In this document: positions 22,131 to 33,508 of the stretch, piece by piece
How positions within the stretch are numbered: the stretch's first letter is position 1
How the letters are laid out: each line of letters opens with the position of its first letter
NCBI GenBank assembly: GCA_947561395.2
Contig: OX387188.1
Span: 15,160,229 to 15,224,228 of the forward strand
Length of the DNA: 64,000 nt
From: Buxus sempervirens
Lineage: Eukaryota; Streptophyta; Magnoliopsida; Buxales; Buxaceae
Direction of reading: 5' to 3'
Program-made: the position numbers and the translations under genes
The notes under the pieces: model-generated
What the model was told of the DNA's origin: nothing
Seen by the model: the letters and a program-made list of their open reading frames with translations, nothing else
The model's database searches: none

Positions 22131-23832
22131 CTGGCCACCAAGCCAATACACAAATAATTCCCAATTCCAATATTATTTATAACATATTAGGTTCATGTTC
22201 AAAGTCTGGTTCTAAATAGTTCATCAGTTCATTAATCATAATATTTTGTTCAGTATATAAAGATAAGTTTAATGTAATAACCCGATTTAGTGTTAGACAG
22301 ATATTTAATTATAGAGGAAATGGAACGCGTAACACGCACGCTAGAGTGCGGGTTTGATAATGTATTAATTATATTGATATAATAGAATTTAAATTATTTA
22401 ATAGTGTAGGTGGGTCGTTTAAAAGTAATAAGATTATTTAATGTTTGGTGATATGGTATAAAGTAAAACAAAATTATTAAGTTTTAGTATTAGTCAATAA
22501 AGTGAAATAGAAGTTATTACAATTTGGTGTTGTTCACTAAAGTTTAATAAAAATTATTAACAATTAGGCTTGTAATGATTACTTTTTGTGTATTTGGACG
22601 ATTTGGTCGCCTAGGCGAAGCTAGGCGCTAGGCGACCTAGGTAGGCGGTTCTTTCAATTGAATCGTGATTTTCTTCTAACACGAATGCCTAGGTGATCGC
22701 CTAGGCTGTCTCCCTAGGCGATATCCTTTTTGAACGGACGCCTAAGATCGCCAACTTCAGTCCCCTAAGCGATCCTCGGCGGTTATTCATTACGGAAAAC
22801 GCGTTTTATTTTTTTGTTTCGATTAAAAGGAGCGCTAACTGATGCTGAGTGAGGGAAGGGTTGGCGCTCTATGCAGGTGCGGCTAATCTGAATATAAACA
22901 TCTGATTTCTCGTTTTCAATCAAGTTATACGTATATGTACACAACATTAATCTAATGAAATACATATATACCTTACGATTAAGCATGCTTTTACGATCAA
23001 CACAAAGAAAACACAAATCAACGACAAACAGGGTGTGTCACCTACGTCTATACGTTTCAGATCACCTTCTTCCTCCAACCAGCGACTTCATCTCCTCTTC
23101 GCAGGCAAAAGACGCTCCAGGAATGATGAGAAACCGGAGATCCGCGCTCTTTTTCTCTTCCTCCTCCTCCTTCTTCTTCTTCTCTCGGACTCTCTCTCTC
23201 TCTCTCGCGTCTTCTCAAGTTCGTTGCCTCCTTCTCCACAGCCTCCAAACGCCAAGCCAAAAAAAAACGCACACACGACTACTCTTGAGATTATTTAACC
23301 TTATTTTATTCCCTACGATCCCACGCATCGCACCACCATCCTATTCTATACCTATTCATCGATCAGACTTAATAATAACCTTTAATCCACTCTTACCTTG
23401 GTATCTCGCGATCCAGCGGTCAGATCTGTGCCAAACTCCTGATTTCCCCAATTAGTGTGATCATCTAATAAATAAAACTCCTCATCTTCTCAACTTAAGG
23501 CTTCATATCAAACATAATTACTAATATGCTATTATTCCAATTACTAAGCTTTAACTATCATTGTTAATAGACAATCTAAACCCCAACTTAAATCTAATAT
23601 TATTTCTCAAGTCTAATAACAATTTTAATTAATGTATTTAATTATTTACCTATAATTAATGTGAATTGACCGAAATACCCTTCTTTTAATATTTTCACAT
23701 CTACCCATTCAATTTCTTCCAAAATTTCCAAGTTTATTATCTAATTTATTTTGACAGATATATTGTCATTCAAGGTATTCATATTTTATTATTATTTATT
23801 TATTTACTGAAAATTCGGGGTTTTACAATAGT

Positions 23833-23946
23833 GATGCATTAGTAATTGTCTCGTGGTAGAACCACACAATAGAAGAAACAAAACCACTTGGAAAGAAAGG
23901 ATGAGATGAAGAAGCAGAATTCGGATTTGGCTACCACTTTATGAGG
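23833..23946 (+). pseudogene. Chromodomain relic of element B
   Basis: Frames read LVIVSW, stop, NHTIEE, then after a 1-nt shift HLERKDEMKKQNSDL. They match the chromodomain end of Tekay-type integrase (V-L/S-W-x-N-H-x-x-E-E-x-T-W-E-x-E-D-E-M). A stop codon and a frameshift inactivate it. It lies directly upstream of the polypurine tract, its normal place. Confidence 0.7.
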
Positions 23947-23970
23947 TAAATTTCCAGGACGAAATTTATT

Positions 23971-23985
23971 TATAGGAGGGGAGAA
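23971..23985 (+). promoter_or_regulatory. Polypurine tract of element B
   Basis: A purine run, AGGAGGGGAGAA, directly precedes the 3' LTR start. The upstream CCAGGACGAAATTTATT block is typical of Tekay-type elements. Confidence 0.85.
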
Positions 23986-24750
23986 TGTAAAATCCTGAAT
24001 TTTTAATAATATTATAAATTGGATTTATGTCTATTTATTGATTTAATTGATGGAAAATTTCAGGGAAGGAGAAAAGGAAATTATTTAGAGGAAAATTTCA
24101 AAAATTAAGATCTGATGAATTATTAAAATGGTAAATTAGTTATTTGAGTTTCGTTGGCTCGGTTTTGTTGGATCAGTAGGTTGGCGAGCATGTGATCAAG
24201 TCGTATCTAATTGTGCTTAGGTAGGAAACCTCACTGGAGTGGCATGCACTCGATCAGGCTTTAAAACACCTGAAGGGCGGCAACTATATAAAGGTAGCGG
24301 TTAGTTGTTCTTTTGGTTGGTTGTTGCTCGATCACAAAGAGATCGTTAGGGAGAAGGGAAGAGGAGAAAATTAGGGTTTGAGAGGAAGAATCAGAGATTG
24401 TGGAGGCCAGAGAGAGAGAAAGAGAGAGATTATTCTGAGTAGCCGATCTCTGTCAAGGGAACATTGCAGAGTGTTTGTGGCAGCAATCTTCTGCTCGTCT
24501 AAGAGCAATAGAATTCGTCGAATCAAACCAAGTTAGGTAAGATGTAAAACCTCGACCCGGATTATACCTTAATTATTAAATTTAATTACTTAAAGTATGA
24601 TTATTAGGCTAATTAAGTACTTGTGTTATGAAGGTGAGGTGGATGTGGATCAAGCTTAAAGAATTGGGGGAAACCAAATTGATTTCTATTGAAGGTTATT
24701 AAGGTAAGCTTAGTTAATGTTATGTTCTCAATTTCGATTGGATAAGGTAC

Positions 24751-25109
24751 CCTCCAATTAGTCTCAGTGTACCTAAAGTACTTTCAGAATATTACCCAAG
24801 GTACCCCCATTGTATGCCCAAAGTACACCCAAGTATTACCTAAGGTACCCCCAATGTATGCCCAAAGTACACCCAAGTATTACCCAAGGTACCCCCATTG
24901 TATGCCCAAAGTACACCTAAGTATTACCTAATGTACCCCACTGTCTCACCTAAGGTATCCTACTTTAATTGCTTAAGGTACCCCTGTGTTTACCTAAGGT
25001 ATCCCCTTGTGTTTGCCTAAGGTACCCCTGTGTTCATCTAAGGTATTCCCTTGTGTTTGCCTAAGGTACCCTTGTGTTCTAAGGTACCCCTGTGTTTGCC
25101 TAAGGTATC
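24751..25109. repeat. CTAAGGTACCC minisatellite, left part
   Basis: Imperfect tandem units of about 20-23 bp built on CCTAAGGTACCCC plus a variable TTGTGTTTG-like spacer. It is cut at 25109 by E and continues at 39446. Confidence 0.9.
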
Positions 25110-27548
25110 TGTGCGCACCTAAAACTGGCCTAGATCGCACACCGGGCTCACCTTTGGCGCGTGCCTCGGGACATTCAGAGTCGCCACTGCCTGAGAGTGC
25201 AGGCAGACACGGTTTTGCCCTAATCGGGTCTAAGTCTGGTCTGCGGCTTTTCAGAGTTCTAGCTAAGTCCTCGGTTACGGTCCGGGGAAGTCCTAAAGAC
25301 ACCCCGGTCCGCCCCGTCGGTTTGATGGGTCCCTCGGGTCTCTCTGGTTTTTGAGTCAAGTTCACCCTTCCTAGACCAGCATGCTGCTTATTGGGTCTGG
25401 CGGGGCCCTTTGAAGGTGTGGGTCCCTTTTTACTTGATTTTATCTTTTTATTTATTTAAGTGAAGTGGGTCGGACCCGGGTCCCGTTGGAAGACCCGTGG
25501 GTTGCCATGGTTGGGCCTTGGGCCTAGCTGGGTTATTGGGTAACCCATTTGGTTATCTTATTAAATTTTATATATTTACAATTTTAGTTTGGGCTTAGTG
25601 GGCTTGGAATGGGCCCACTAGCCAAGGGTTAAAGGGCCTGGGCCTGTTTACTGAAAACAGGCCTGGTATGGGCCGGTCTGAGATGGGCCCCACAAGTGGG
25701 CCAAAGGGGTCTTAATGGGCCTATCTAGGCCCAAAGTCTAAAAATGGGCTTAAGATAGCCCAAATGGTTTAAGGGAACGGTTCAAGCCGGCTTAGGCTGG
25801 GTCAAGTCAAACCGAACCAAGAAACTACACTTTTTCATTATTTTTACATTTCGCCCGTGTTTTCTCTACGGTCTAGCCTGACCGTGGATTGACTACGGTC
25901 TCTTCTGCCCGTGAAGCAAACACGGTCCAGGCTGGACCGGCCTGAGTTTACGGGCGCAACTCAGTTTGCCCGTTTGCTGCCGATTTCAATCTGGATCTGT
26001 TCCGTGGCCTTCTTGGGACCTCCAATGGCTTCTGTAGGTTTCTTCAACTCATCCAGATGCTTCATTTGGCTTCATTTGGCCCAAATGACCATCTTACTTT
26101 TCTTTTCATGCTTCCCAAAAACTCACTTTGCTTGTACTCCCATGTAGCCCAAATTCAAAGAAGAAGAAAGGAGAAATTACAGGAGTATATGGGATCTTTG
26201 AAATGAAGTCACACCTCTCCTTGTCAATAAGCACAAACGATTAATAAAGCATTTTAAAGGTTAGTTTAAGTGTCCCTTCTTAACTTTAAGCATTTCTTCT
26301 TTCCTTAAGAAGAGTTTTCTCCATGTTAAGGAGAGTCCATCGCCATACAAAACAAAAGAAAACAGGTGAGACATAAATAACAAAATAAAAGCATGTTTAA
26401 ATAGCATTGAATTCAATGTAAGATGAATAATACATTACCAGAAACATCTCTTTGCTATTACCTTGTTTTTGATGATATGTGATGGTGCTCTGAGAATTTT
26501 GGCAGCGCTTCCGCGCCTCCAGGGATTTTCCAGATTGGTTTTGAAAGGGGTTTGTTAGGTGGCTATATTCAAAGGAGGGTTATGGAGAGTTTGGGCATGG
26601 TTTTGGTAAGATAGGGGTATTTTGGGAACAAAATAAGTTTGGGCTAAGGGTGGTGGTGGTTGGGCAGAGCTTGGCCGTGGAGAACACCAGGAGGGAGAGG
26701 GGGTAGGCCAGGGAGGATGGCTTGTCCAAATGAAGGGGGGTAGCCTCTCTATTTATAGGCAAAAATCCCGTGCCCGTAGTTGAAGTACGGGCGTGCCTTG
26801 CCCGTACTTCAAGTACGGGCGTGCCTTGCCCGTAATTCAAATACGGGCGAAAAACGAATATTTGCAATTATCGCAGATTCGGCCGTACGGGACGCGTGTT
26901 CCGCCGTACGGCGACGCGTGTCTTCCTTCTAGAAGCGTGCCCGTATTTTAAATACGGGCATGCCTTGCCCGTAATGTAACTACGGTCCCGCACGTTTTAA
27001 AAATGTGTGGATTTCAAACCTTTATTCAATTTGGCTTATTGCAGGATTTTTATTCGATTTTTCCGATTATTTTATTAGAAAACGAGATTCTCTTTATTAA
27101 AATATTATTAAACACATTTATCTTATTTATTTCATTGGTTTGTTCCATTTTTGCTGCCTTTTCGCCACATGGGCAGTTTTTCTGAAACTTCAACTGCTCA
27201 TAACTTCTTCGTCCGGTGTCCGATTTTCAACAAACTTAGTGTCGTTGGAATCAGCTCGAAACCACCTATCCATTGGGATCAAGTTTGGCAGTTGAATTGG
27301 GGTTGAGCAAAAAGTCAACTTTTCGCTCCCCAAAAGTTTGACCAGCTCATATCTTTTCCATCTGGACTCCGATTCCAGCAAATTCGGTTGCGTTAGAATC
27401 GTGTCGAAATGCTCTTTTCAATGAGATGAAGTTTGATGGCCAAATTCATTTGAATCAAAAAGTCAATTTTTGACCCCTTCAGGGTTTGACTTTTAGTTTG
27501 ACTTTTCATTTTTCTTTATTTTGGGGGTGCAAAAATCAGGTGCTAACA
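25110..27548 (-). mobile_element. 3' LTR of element E
   Basis: A 2,439-bp LTR. Its minus-strand start at 27548 follows a purine-rich tract. It contains the TATA box (complement of 26751-26757), four palindromes (26771-26959) and a donor-like AAG/GTAATAG on minus with its first intron base at 26461. Open frames on both strands inside it are not genes. Confidence 0.95.
26771..26959 (-). repeat. Palindrome cluster upstream of the TATA box in the E LTR
   Basis: Four 21-bp inverted repeats of form GCCCGTANNN...NNNTACGGGC, at about 26772, 26800, 26828 and 26939. The first three have a 28-bp period. Two are perfect (GCCCGTACTT/AAGTACGGGC and GCCCGTATTT/AAATACGGGC), with matched changes in both arms. 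The same cluster is in the 5' LTR at about 38669-38857. The TATA element TATAAAT lies about 14 bp downstream on minus. Confidence 0.85.
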
Positions 27549-27562
27549 GCTGCCCCTCTTTG
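27549..27562 (-). promoter_or_regulatory. Polypurine tract of element E
   Basis: On minus, GCAAAGAGGGGCAGC directly precedes the 3' LTR start TGTTAGCACC. Confidence 0.8.
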
Positions 27563-28540
27563 CTGGAGTCACCTTAGGGGATGAACGGCAAAGAAGAAAA
27601 AGAGCCTTATTTTTGCACCTTGCATTTCTGTCGACATGGTCGATGAGCTCAATCATTGAATTTGTTTAACAGGGAAGCGTCAAATGTCTGGTATCACTTC
27701 CTGATTTTGGGAATCCCTATATCCTCTTTCGGGTTTGAATAGGGTTGTTCCTTAGTTTTTTGAGAAAGATAGGATTAAATTTTGAGCTCATTAGCCTGTT
27801 TCGACGTTGATGCAAGGCACTTAACAATGTTCTTTTCTTTTTGTTTGTTCCATTAAAGCTTTTAGTGACTTCAGTTTTTTTTTTTTTTTTTTTTTTTTTA
27901 GAAGAGAGGCCAGGGCATGGGTTTGGGAGTGCATGTGGGAGGACGGGAGGAAGCTTCCGCGCTGCTGTCCATCATCTCGGAGACCACACGCCTACTCTAG
28001 CTTATGCTATTTACAAAAGTGAGAATCAAAATTTACAAGAAGGGGCGAATTGGCCCATTATTGTTCTTCCTTGTTGCTTCTTCTTGCCAGGTTCTTTCTC
28101 TTGTCGAGGCATTAGAGCTTCTTTTCCATTCAAGAGTTACTCCACTGGGGGATCTGGTGGGAGCATGATCTGTCTAGATGACTCTCTGGGGATTATTGTG
28201 ATGTCCCTCTTTGGTTTTGAAGTTTTGTTGGAGGGTCTAAAGATCTTAACAATCTTCTTTCTTCCGAACTCCGCTGGGGATGAAAGGGAAGAAGCCTCTG
28301 TTGGGGAATGAAGGATCAAAGTATCCTTCTCGAGTTCATCTTACATCTTTCTTCCTCCTTTGGACCTGTACAAGGAACAAATTGTCAGTGTTTGCTTCAC
28401 TAGGGATTGATGTAATCTTCAACTAATCAAACAACTCCATGGGGTTTTTCTGAAGAGCTTGAGTAGTGGTACTCCCCTGGGGGCTTGTGCCTTTTCAGGA
28501 TTTTAACAGGTACGGACTTCGGAAAGCTATTTTTGGTACC
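27563..28540 (-). other. E spacer between tandem array and polypurine tract
   Basis: Non-coding in appearance. It includes an uninterrupted run of 25 T on plus (27875-27899). A 156-codon plus-strand frame (27841-28311) runs through this homopolymer and is antisense to E; I do not believe it is a gene. Confidence 0.5.
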
Positions 28541-29157
28541 TGATTATAGATCTATTTTAACTGTCCTAAAAAAGTTGGGGAAGAGAACCCAAAGACAAAT
28601 TGATCTATTTTAATCATTTGGAATGATTGGGAAAGAGAACCTTGGACCTGATCTATTTTAGCCAAACGGCTGGGAAAGAGAACCTTAGACCGATCTGTTT
28701 TAGCCAATCGGCTGGGAAAGGGAACCCGGTTTAGACTGGTCTGTTTTAGCCAAACGGCTGGGAGAGAGAACCCAAAGTTAAACTGGTCTATTTTAGCCAA
28801 ACGGCTGGGAAAGGGAACCCAGAGTTAAACAGGTCTATTTTAGCCAAACGGCTGGGAAAGGGAACCCGGTTTAGACTGGTCTGTTTTAGCCAAATGGCTG
28901 GGAAAGGGAACCCGGTTTAGACTGGTCTATTTTAGCCAAACGGCTGGGAGAGAGAACCCAAAGTTAAACTGGTCTATTTTAGCAAAACGGCTGGGAAAGG
29001 GAACCCAGAGTTAAACAGGTCTATTTTAGCCAAACGGCTGGGAAAGGGAACCCGGTTTAGACTGGTCTGTTTTAGCCAAATGGCTGGGAAAGGGAACCCG
29101 GTTTAGACTGGTCTATTTTAGCCAAACGGCTGGGAGAGAGAACCCAAAGTTAAACTG
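28541..29157 (-). repeat. 46-47-bp tandem array with higher-order structure
   Basis: About 13 units built on GGTCTATTTTAGCCAAACGG and CTGGGAAAGGGAACCC. Three tail types (AAAGTTAAACT, AGAGTTAAACA, GGTTTAGACT) recur in the fixed order A-B-C-C'. This gives a higher-order unit of about 186 bp, present twice plus a third start (28735-29157). It lies in the E spacer. Confidence 0.88.
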
Positions 29158-29289
29158 GTTGGTTTGAACTTAGTATCTCAGGGTTGGACCATGTAAAGTC
29201 TCCATAGGGGGTGAGTCGACAAACAACACCCAGGTGTGCCTCAGCCAACCTTCAGTTTAATTACTGGCGGCGTTGGTACCACAAACTTT

Positions 29290-30770
29290 GGTCAATTAAT
29301 GTGTGAATACATTATGACTCTTTCTGCATCCCATGTGTGGATACACGGTGACGAATTTTGTCTGTGTCCCATGTGAGAATACATGGTGACTCTTTCTCTG
29401 TCTTTTTGTCTTGATTCAAAGCTGACTTATTTGTCGGTGGCTTTTCAAACTTTTGTCAACCAATGTGTGGATACATTGTGATGACTCTTTCTGCGTCCCA
29501 TGTGTGAATACATGGCGACGAATTTTGTCTATGTCCCATGTGAGAATACATGGTGACTCTTTTTCTTGATTCAAAGCTGACTTATTTGTCGGTGGCTTTT
29601 CAAACTTTTGTCAACCAATGTGTGGATACATTGTGATGACTCTTTTTGCGTCCCATGTGTGAATACATGGTGACTTTTGTCTCTGTCCTTTTTTGTCTTA
29701 ATTATATTCGAAGCTGACTTACTTGTCGGTGGCTTCACAAACTTTTGTCAACCAATGTGTGGATACATTGTGATGACTTTCCTTGCGTCCCATGTGTGAA
29801 TACATGGTGACTTTCTCTGGGGTGCCCCATGTGAGAATACATGGTGGTTCTTGTCTTTAGGAGACATTTTGTTTCTTTTGTCTTTGTCCATTTCTTTTCT
29901 CTCTCAATCTTTTTCTCTTCTTCTTCTTTTTTTTTTTTTTCTTTTCTCAATCCATTTTTTTTTCAAATTCATGTATCAACAGCTTTGATATCACAAATTA
30001 TGTTGGGACATTCCCTCACCAATTTCTGACTTATCCGTCAGTGGTTTTGATTCCAGTTTCTTCTTCGTCCAATGTGTGAATACACTGTGACGGTTTCGTT
30101 TTTTCATCAGCGTGTGAATACGCCGGAACGGCTTTTCTACGTTCCATGTGTGAATACATGGTGCCGATTCTGCTTGCGCCCCATGTGTGAATACATGGTG
30201 ACGAATTTTACTTTGGCATCCAACGTGTGAATATGCTGTGATGGCATCCAATGTGTGAATACATTGTGATGACTTTTTTGCGCCCATGTGTGAATACATG
30301 GTGACGAATTTTGCTTTTACATCCAACGTGTGAATACGCTGTGATGGCATCCAATGTGTGGATACATTGTGATGACTTTTTTGGGCCCCATGTGTGAATA
30401 CATGGTGACAAATTTTGCTTTTACATCCAACGTGTGAATACGCTGTGATGGCATCCAATGTGTGGATACATTGTGATGACTTTTTTGCGCCCCATGTGTG
30501 AATACATGGTGACGAATTTTGCTTTTACATCCAACGTGTGAATACGCTGTGATGGCATCCAATGTGTGGATACATTGTGATGACTTTGTTTTTGGGCCCC
30601 ATGTGTGAATACATGGTGACAAATTTTGCTTTGGCATCCAACGTGTGAATACGTTGTGATGACTTTTCTACGTCCCATGTGTGAATACATAGTGACGATT
30701 TTTAGCTTTCTGTGCCCCATGTGAGAATACATGGAGGCAATTTTTCTTGTATCAGTGTGTGAATCTGCCG
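29290..30770 (-). repeat. Tandem array of short hairpins, (C)CATGT-GTGAAT-ACATG(G)
   Basis: About 30 copies of an 18-bp dyad with loop GTGAAT, GTGGAT or GAGAAT. Stems come in several versions that each still pair: CCATGT/ACATGG, CAATGT/ACATTG, CAACGT/ACGTTG and GCGT/ACGC. Dyads are separated by GTGACGAATTTTGCTTT-like or GTGATGACTTTTTTG spacers. They form units of about 100 bp in 30200-30650. All three minus frames stay open for long stretches (29991-30795) and give repetitive CIHTWG/VFTHG peptides. I read this as a property of the repeat. Confidence 0.88.
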
Positions 30771-30799
30771 TAATGGCCTTGTCTGTCTGTTTCAAGCTT

Positions 30800-32623
30800 T
30801 GTCAACACCTGCAAAAGTTCAAGTGAAATTTAGTGCAAAACATAAGCAATTAAAACCTTTTGGGAATTCACCAATGTTTGGAATTCTCGCTTTTCAAAGT
30901 GGGTCCATGACAAGACCAATAATCTTTGGGTCAGTCACCTGACACTCTCATTTAGACTTTTGAAATTGTGCCTCCTGGCACTCTCTGCAAGGGTATCAAC
31001 ATTTCTGCCTTCAATGGCATACCCCAGATTGAAATGAGGGGAGTTGTTTGGTTTAGTGGGGTTTCTTTGGCACTGCCCCTCCCCAGTTCTTTTGATTTTT
31101 ACTCTCATTTTTCCTTTTTCCCACCCTTAGTTGGGGTTTTGAGATGGTTTTTCTCTCATTTGGTTCCCTTTCTCGGGTTTGGTGCCCTGCCCCAGTCTGG
31201 GGGTCCTATCAATTTCCACGGATCATGATCTAACGATTAGAAAGGACTTAGTAGGACGAAATGTAGGCTTTGGTTCCAGTGTTTAGAAATGAAGGATAAA
31301 CAGGTTCAAATCCTATATAACTTCATTCTATGGGTAACCATTATGTCTAGCCAAAGTTCTTTTGTTCCTTTGATTCTGTCATTGCCAGTTTGTCTGGGAG
31401 TTAGTGTCACATTCTCTGTAATCAGAAAGGACTTCATAACAGGATGAAACGTAGGCTGGGTTTATGGGTTCAGAAGAAATGATATAAAGGCTCAAAATTT
31501 GTGAGTAAGGTAAGAGCCATGTCCTGTCCACTTTTCTTGCTTAGGGCTTGCTTCATCTCTTGTCCCTTCAACTTCGTGTAGCTGCTTCTCCATTTTTTCC
31601 ATCTTTGTTCTTTTCTTTCTTTTCTTTTCTTGGGTTATTTGCCCCAATTCTTGACTTTTGCTTTTGGGGTTTGCCCCGGCTTTTGTTTTTCTTTTGTTTT
31701 TTCTTTCTTTTTCTTCTTTTCTTTTCTCAAAGGGAATTGCCCCAGTTCTTTCTTTTCTTCATATTCTTGTTTTCTGGGTTTTATCCCGTTTCTCCTTTTT
31801 AGGGCGCTTTTCACTTTGCCCTATCTTCCCCTTGTCTTTCTCATGTCTTCAATTTTATGAAGCTTGTGTACCCCAGTTTTGAAGACAGGACATGGTAGGG
31901 TTAATGAAGAGATTGTTAGGCTCAAAGTGTTTTGCTAGGGTTTCATCTTATGTCAGATGATTTTTGGAGAACATCAAGGATGGCCTTTCATCCTTTTACA
32001 GAGAATGTAACACTTACTTGTCCTTGTACAATTAACTGGCTCAAGAACCATTTTCATCTTTATTTATTTATTTATTTTTTTTGACTTCGCCCTAGTTTGG
32101 GGTGGCTAGACATAACATGGGTTAGAAATGAGACGATCAAGCTCAATCACGTCTGACTAGCGGAACTTGTTTGAAGTATTTTGGCCAAAAATGGCCTCTC
32201 ATCATGTCATTGGGATCATTGATCCTGGATCATGTCAGTGACCCTTAACTGGTATGGGCACCTTGCCCCTTCTTCCTTTTTTTTTTTTCTTTCAGCTTGC
32301 CCCACTGTTTGGCAAGGTAGGGTTCAAATGTGGTGGAGGTGGGAGATCCCTTGGCTATGTTGAGACCCACACAGTTTGTGCTGTTCAACACATTTCATCT
32401 GTCAAATTTGATTGTTCAAGTTTGTCCTGAGATCACAGTCATGCCTTGGTGTGGCTCAACACTTTGGTGATTTCTCAAAAGATTTCATTAGCTTGCAAAA
32501 AAGAAGCATGTTGTCAAGTTCGGAAATTAAAAGAAAGCATAAAAGTAGTAATTTTATGCAAAAAGGTGGCTGATACGAATCAGCATTCTTGGAATTTTAG
32601 TTTCATGCCATGAAAGGAAGTCT
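30800..32623 (-). other. E non-coding spacer, T/C-rich on plus
   Basis: Phrases such as TTTGCCCCAGTTCTTT and GCCCTAGTTTGGGGTGG recur between long CTTTTTCTTT runs. No pol domain was found on the minus (sense) strand, where an autonomous element would have one. Confidence 0.55.
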
Positions 32624-33394
32624 TCAGGTGCTCTCATCAACCTCCTTTTTCACATCCTCTTCTCTTTCCTGCGGGAAGATGGTTGATTCAAACATTCGGA
32701 CCTGTGCCAACTCATCAGAGATGTCTTGTCCTTTAGCAGATTCTGATTGCTCAAATAGTTCTTTCAAGAACCCTTGATCAATCAGATCTTGAATGTCATG
32801 CCTCAGATCCCAACACCGGTTTGTGTGGTGTCCTGGAGCACCAGAATGGTACTCACATCGTTCTGCAGCGTTGTAATTTCTGGACCGAATCATTCGGGGA
32901 TTCGGAGGCCTAATCTGCACATACCCCTCCTTCAATAGTGTTGGAAGCAATTCTGCCGGTGCATATGGTAAAGGGGTGAAAACCCTCCTTATTCTAGCTT
33001 CTGCTTCCTCTTTTGTTCTCCTTGGGGAATCATCCAAAGGATTCTGCTTTTTCATGGCTCGAGTAACACCCTCTGCTATAGCTTTTCCTTTCTCTTTTTG
33101 CATCCGACTACCTATTATGGTTGGCGGGCAGCTCACTTCTTGACAATTCAGGGGTATCTTTCCCTTCATTTGTTGGATTTCTTCTTCAAGGATCCTTACT
33201 TGAGATCGTAGTTCGAAATTTTCTTTTTCTAATGCTTCCCAGCATTTGTTACATGTTTCTTCCCTGATTGTTATCATTCGTAGTAAACTCCATAGAGAGG
33301 CCACTATGCTGGATATTTGCTGGGCCGCATCATGACTTGTTTCTGAGGTGTGGTCCATTTCGACTACCGACGGGGTTCCTGCCAAAAGAAACAA
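32624..33394 (-). pseudogene. Second gag-like ORF with zinc-knuckle module (element E)
   Basis: A 256-codon open frame. A coiled-coil-like stretch around residues 55-85 (ELRSQVRILEEEIQQMKGK) is followed by RVFTPLPYAPAELLPTLL. Then comes a C-x2-H-x5-H-x4-C knuckle (CEYHSGAPGHHTNRC, about residues 184-198) and WDLRHDIQDLI. This copies the C-terminal half of the gag at 33509-34857, which has RVFTQLPYSLAELLPTLL and CGYHKGAPGHDTDEC. It is in the same reading frame as that half, 115 nt downstream on minus. It lacks the capsid-like domain. It could be a duplicated nucleocapsid part or a remnant of a longer gag. Confidence 0.75.
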
Positions 33395-33508
33395 GCATCA
33401 GAAACCAGGATCCATGAAATGCTAGGCTGCATAAATATGATCTTTTTCAATCTCTTTTTTTTCTTTTTTTCTTTTTTTTTTTCAATTTTTTTTCTTTTTC
33501 AATCTTTT

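Larger units (their letters stand above)
21101..23045 (-). other. Putative intron inside LTR M
   Basis: The minus-strand donor GTAGGTGACAC equals the donor of G. The acceptor is ATTTTATTTTCAG, 25 nt beyond a perfect TGAGATA-TTCG-TATCTCA stem-loop. Confidence 0.5.
20762..23827 (-). mobile_element. Element M: chromovirus-type solo LTR
   Basis: A 3,066-bp minus-strand LTR with a perfect TSD ATAGT (20757-20761 and 23828-23832). Plus-strand ends are TGTAACGCCCC and GGGGTTTTACA. On minus there is a purine-rich leader (complement of 23150-23220). A donor GAC/GTAGGTGACAC has its first intron base at 23045. A cluster of TCGCCTAGGCGA words is at 22595-22795. A CCACCAAGCGGG minisatellite follows. A perfect hairpin is at 21126-21143 and an acceptor AG at 21102-21101. 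The donor context matches that of G. Confidence 0.88.

Noticed and set aside
22955..23455. 166-codon plus-strand frame rich in S/L/F
   Set aside because: It translates a CT-rich tract that is the purine-rich leader of LTR M on the opposite strand.
24994..25365. Open frames on both strands at the E LTR start, repeated at 36931-37263
   Set aside because: They lie in LTR sequence, begin in the minisatellite in one copy, and have no protein-like features; duplication reflects the two LTRs.
27841..28311. 156-codon plus-strand frame
   Set aside because: Starts in a 25-T homopolymer and is antisense to E, with no domain or splice support.
29290..30770. CRISPR-like appearance of regularly spaced dyads
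   Set aside because: Spacers are themselves repeated, no cas genes exist, and the setting is a plant retrotransposon.
29735..30795. Overlapping minus-strand open frames of 67-155 codons with CIHTWG/VFTHG repeats
   Set aside because: All three frames are open at once and simply translate the hairpin array of element E; no domain, and copy boundaries follow the DNA repeat.
31548..31882. Hydrophobic F/L-rich plus-strand frames resembling membrane proteins
   Set aside because: They come from a T/C-rich spacer antisense to element E; composition alone gives F, L and S codons in all three frames.
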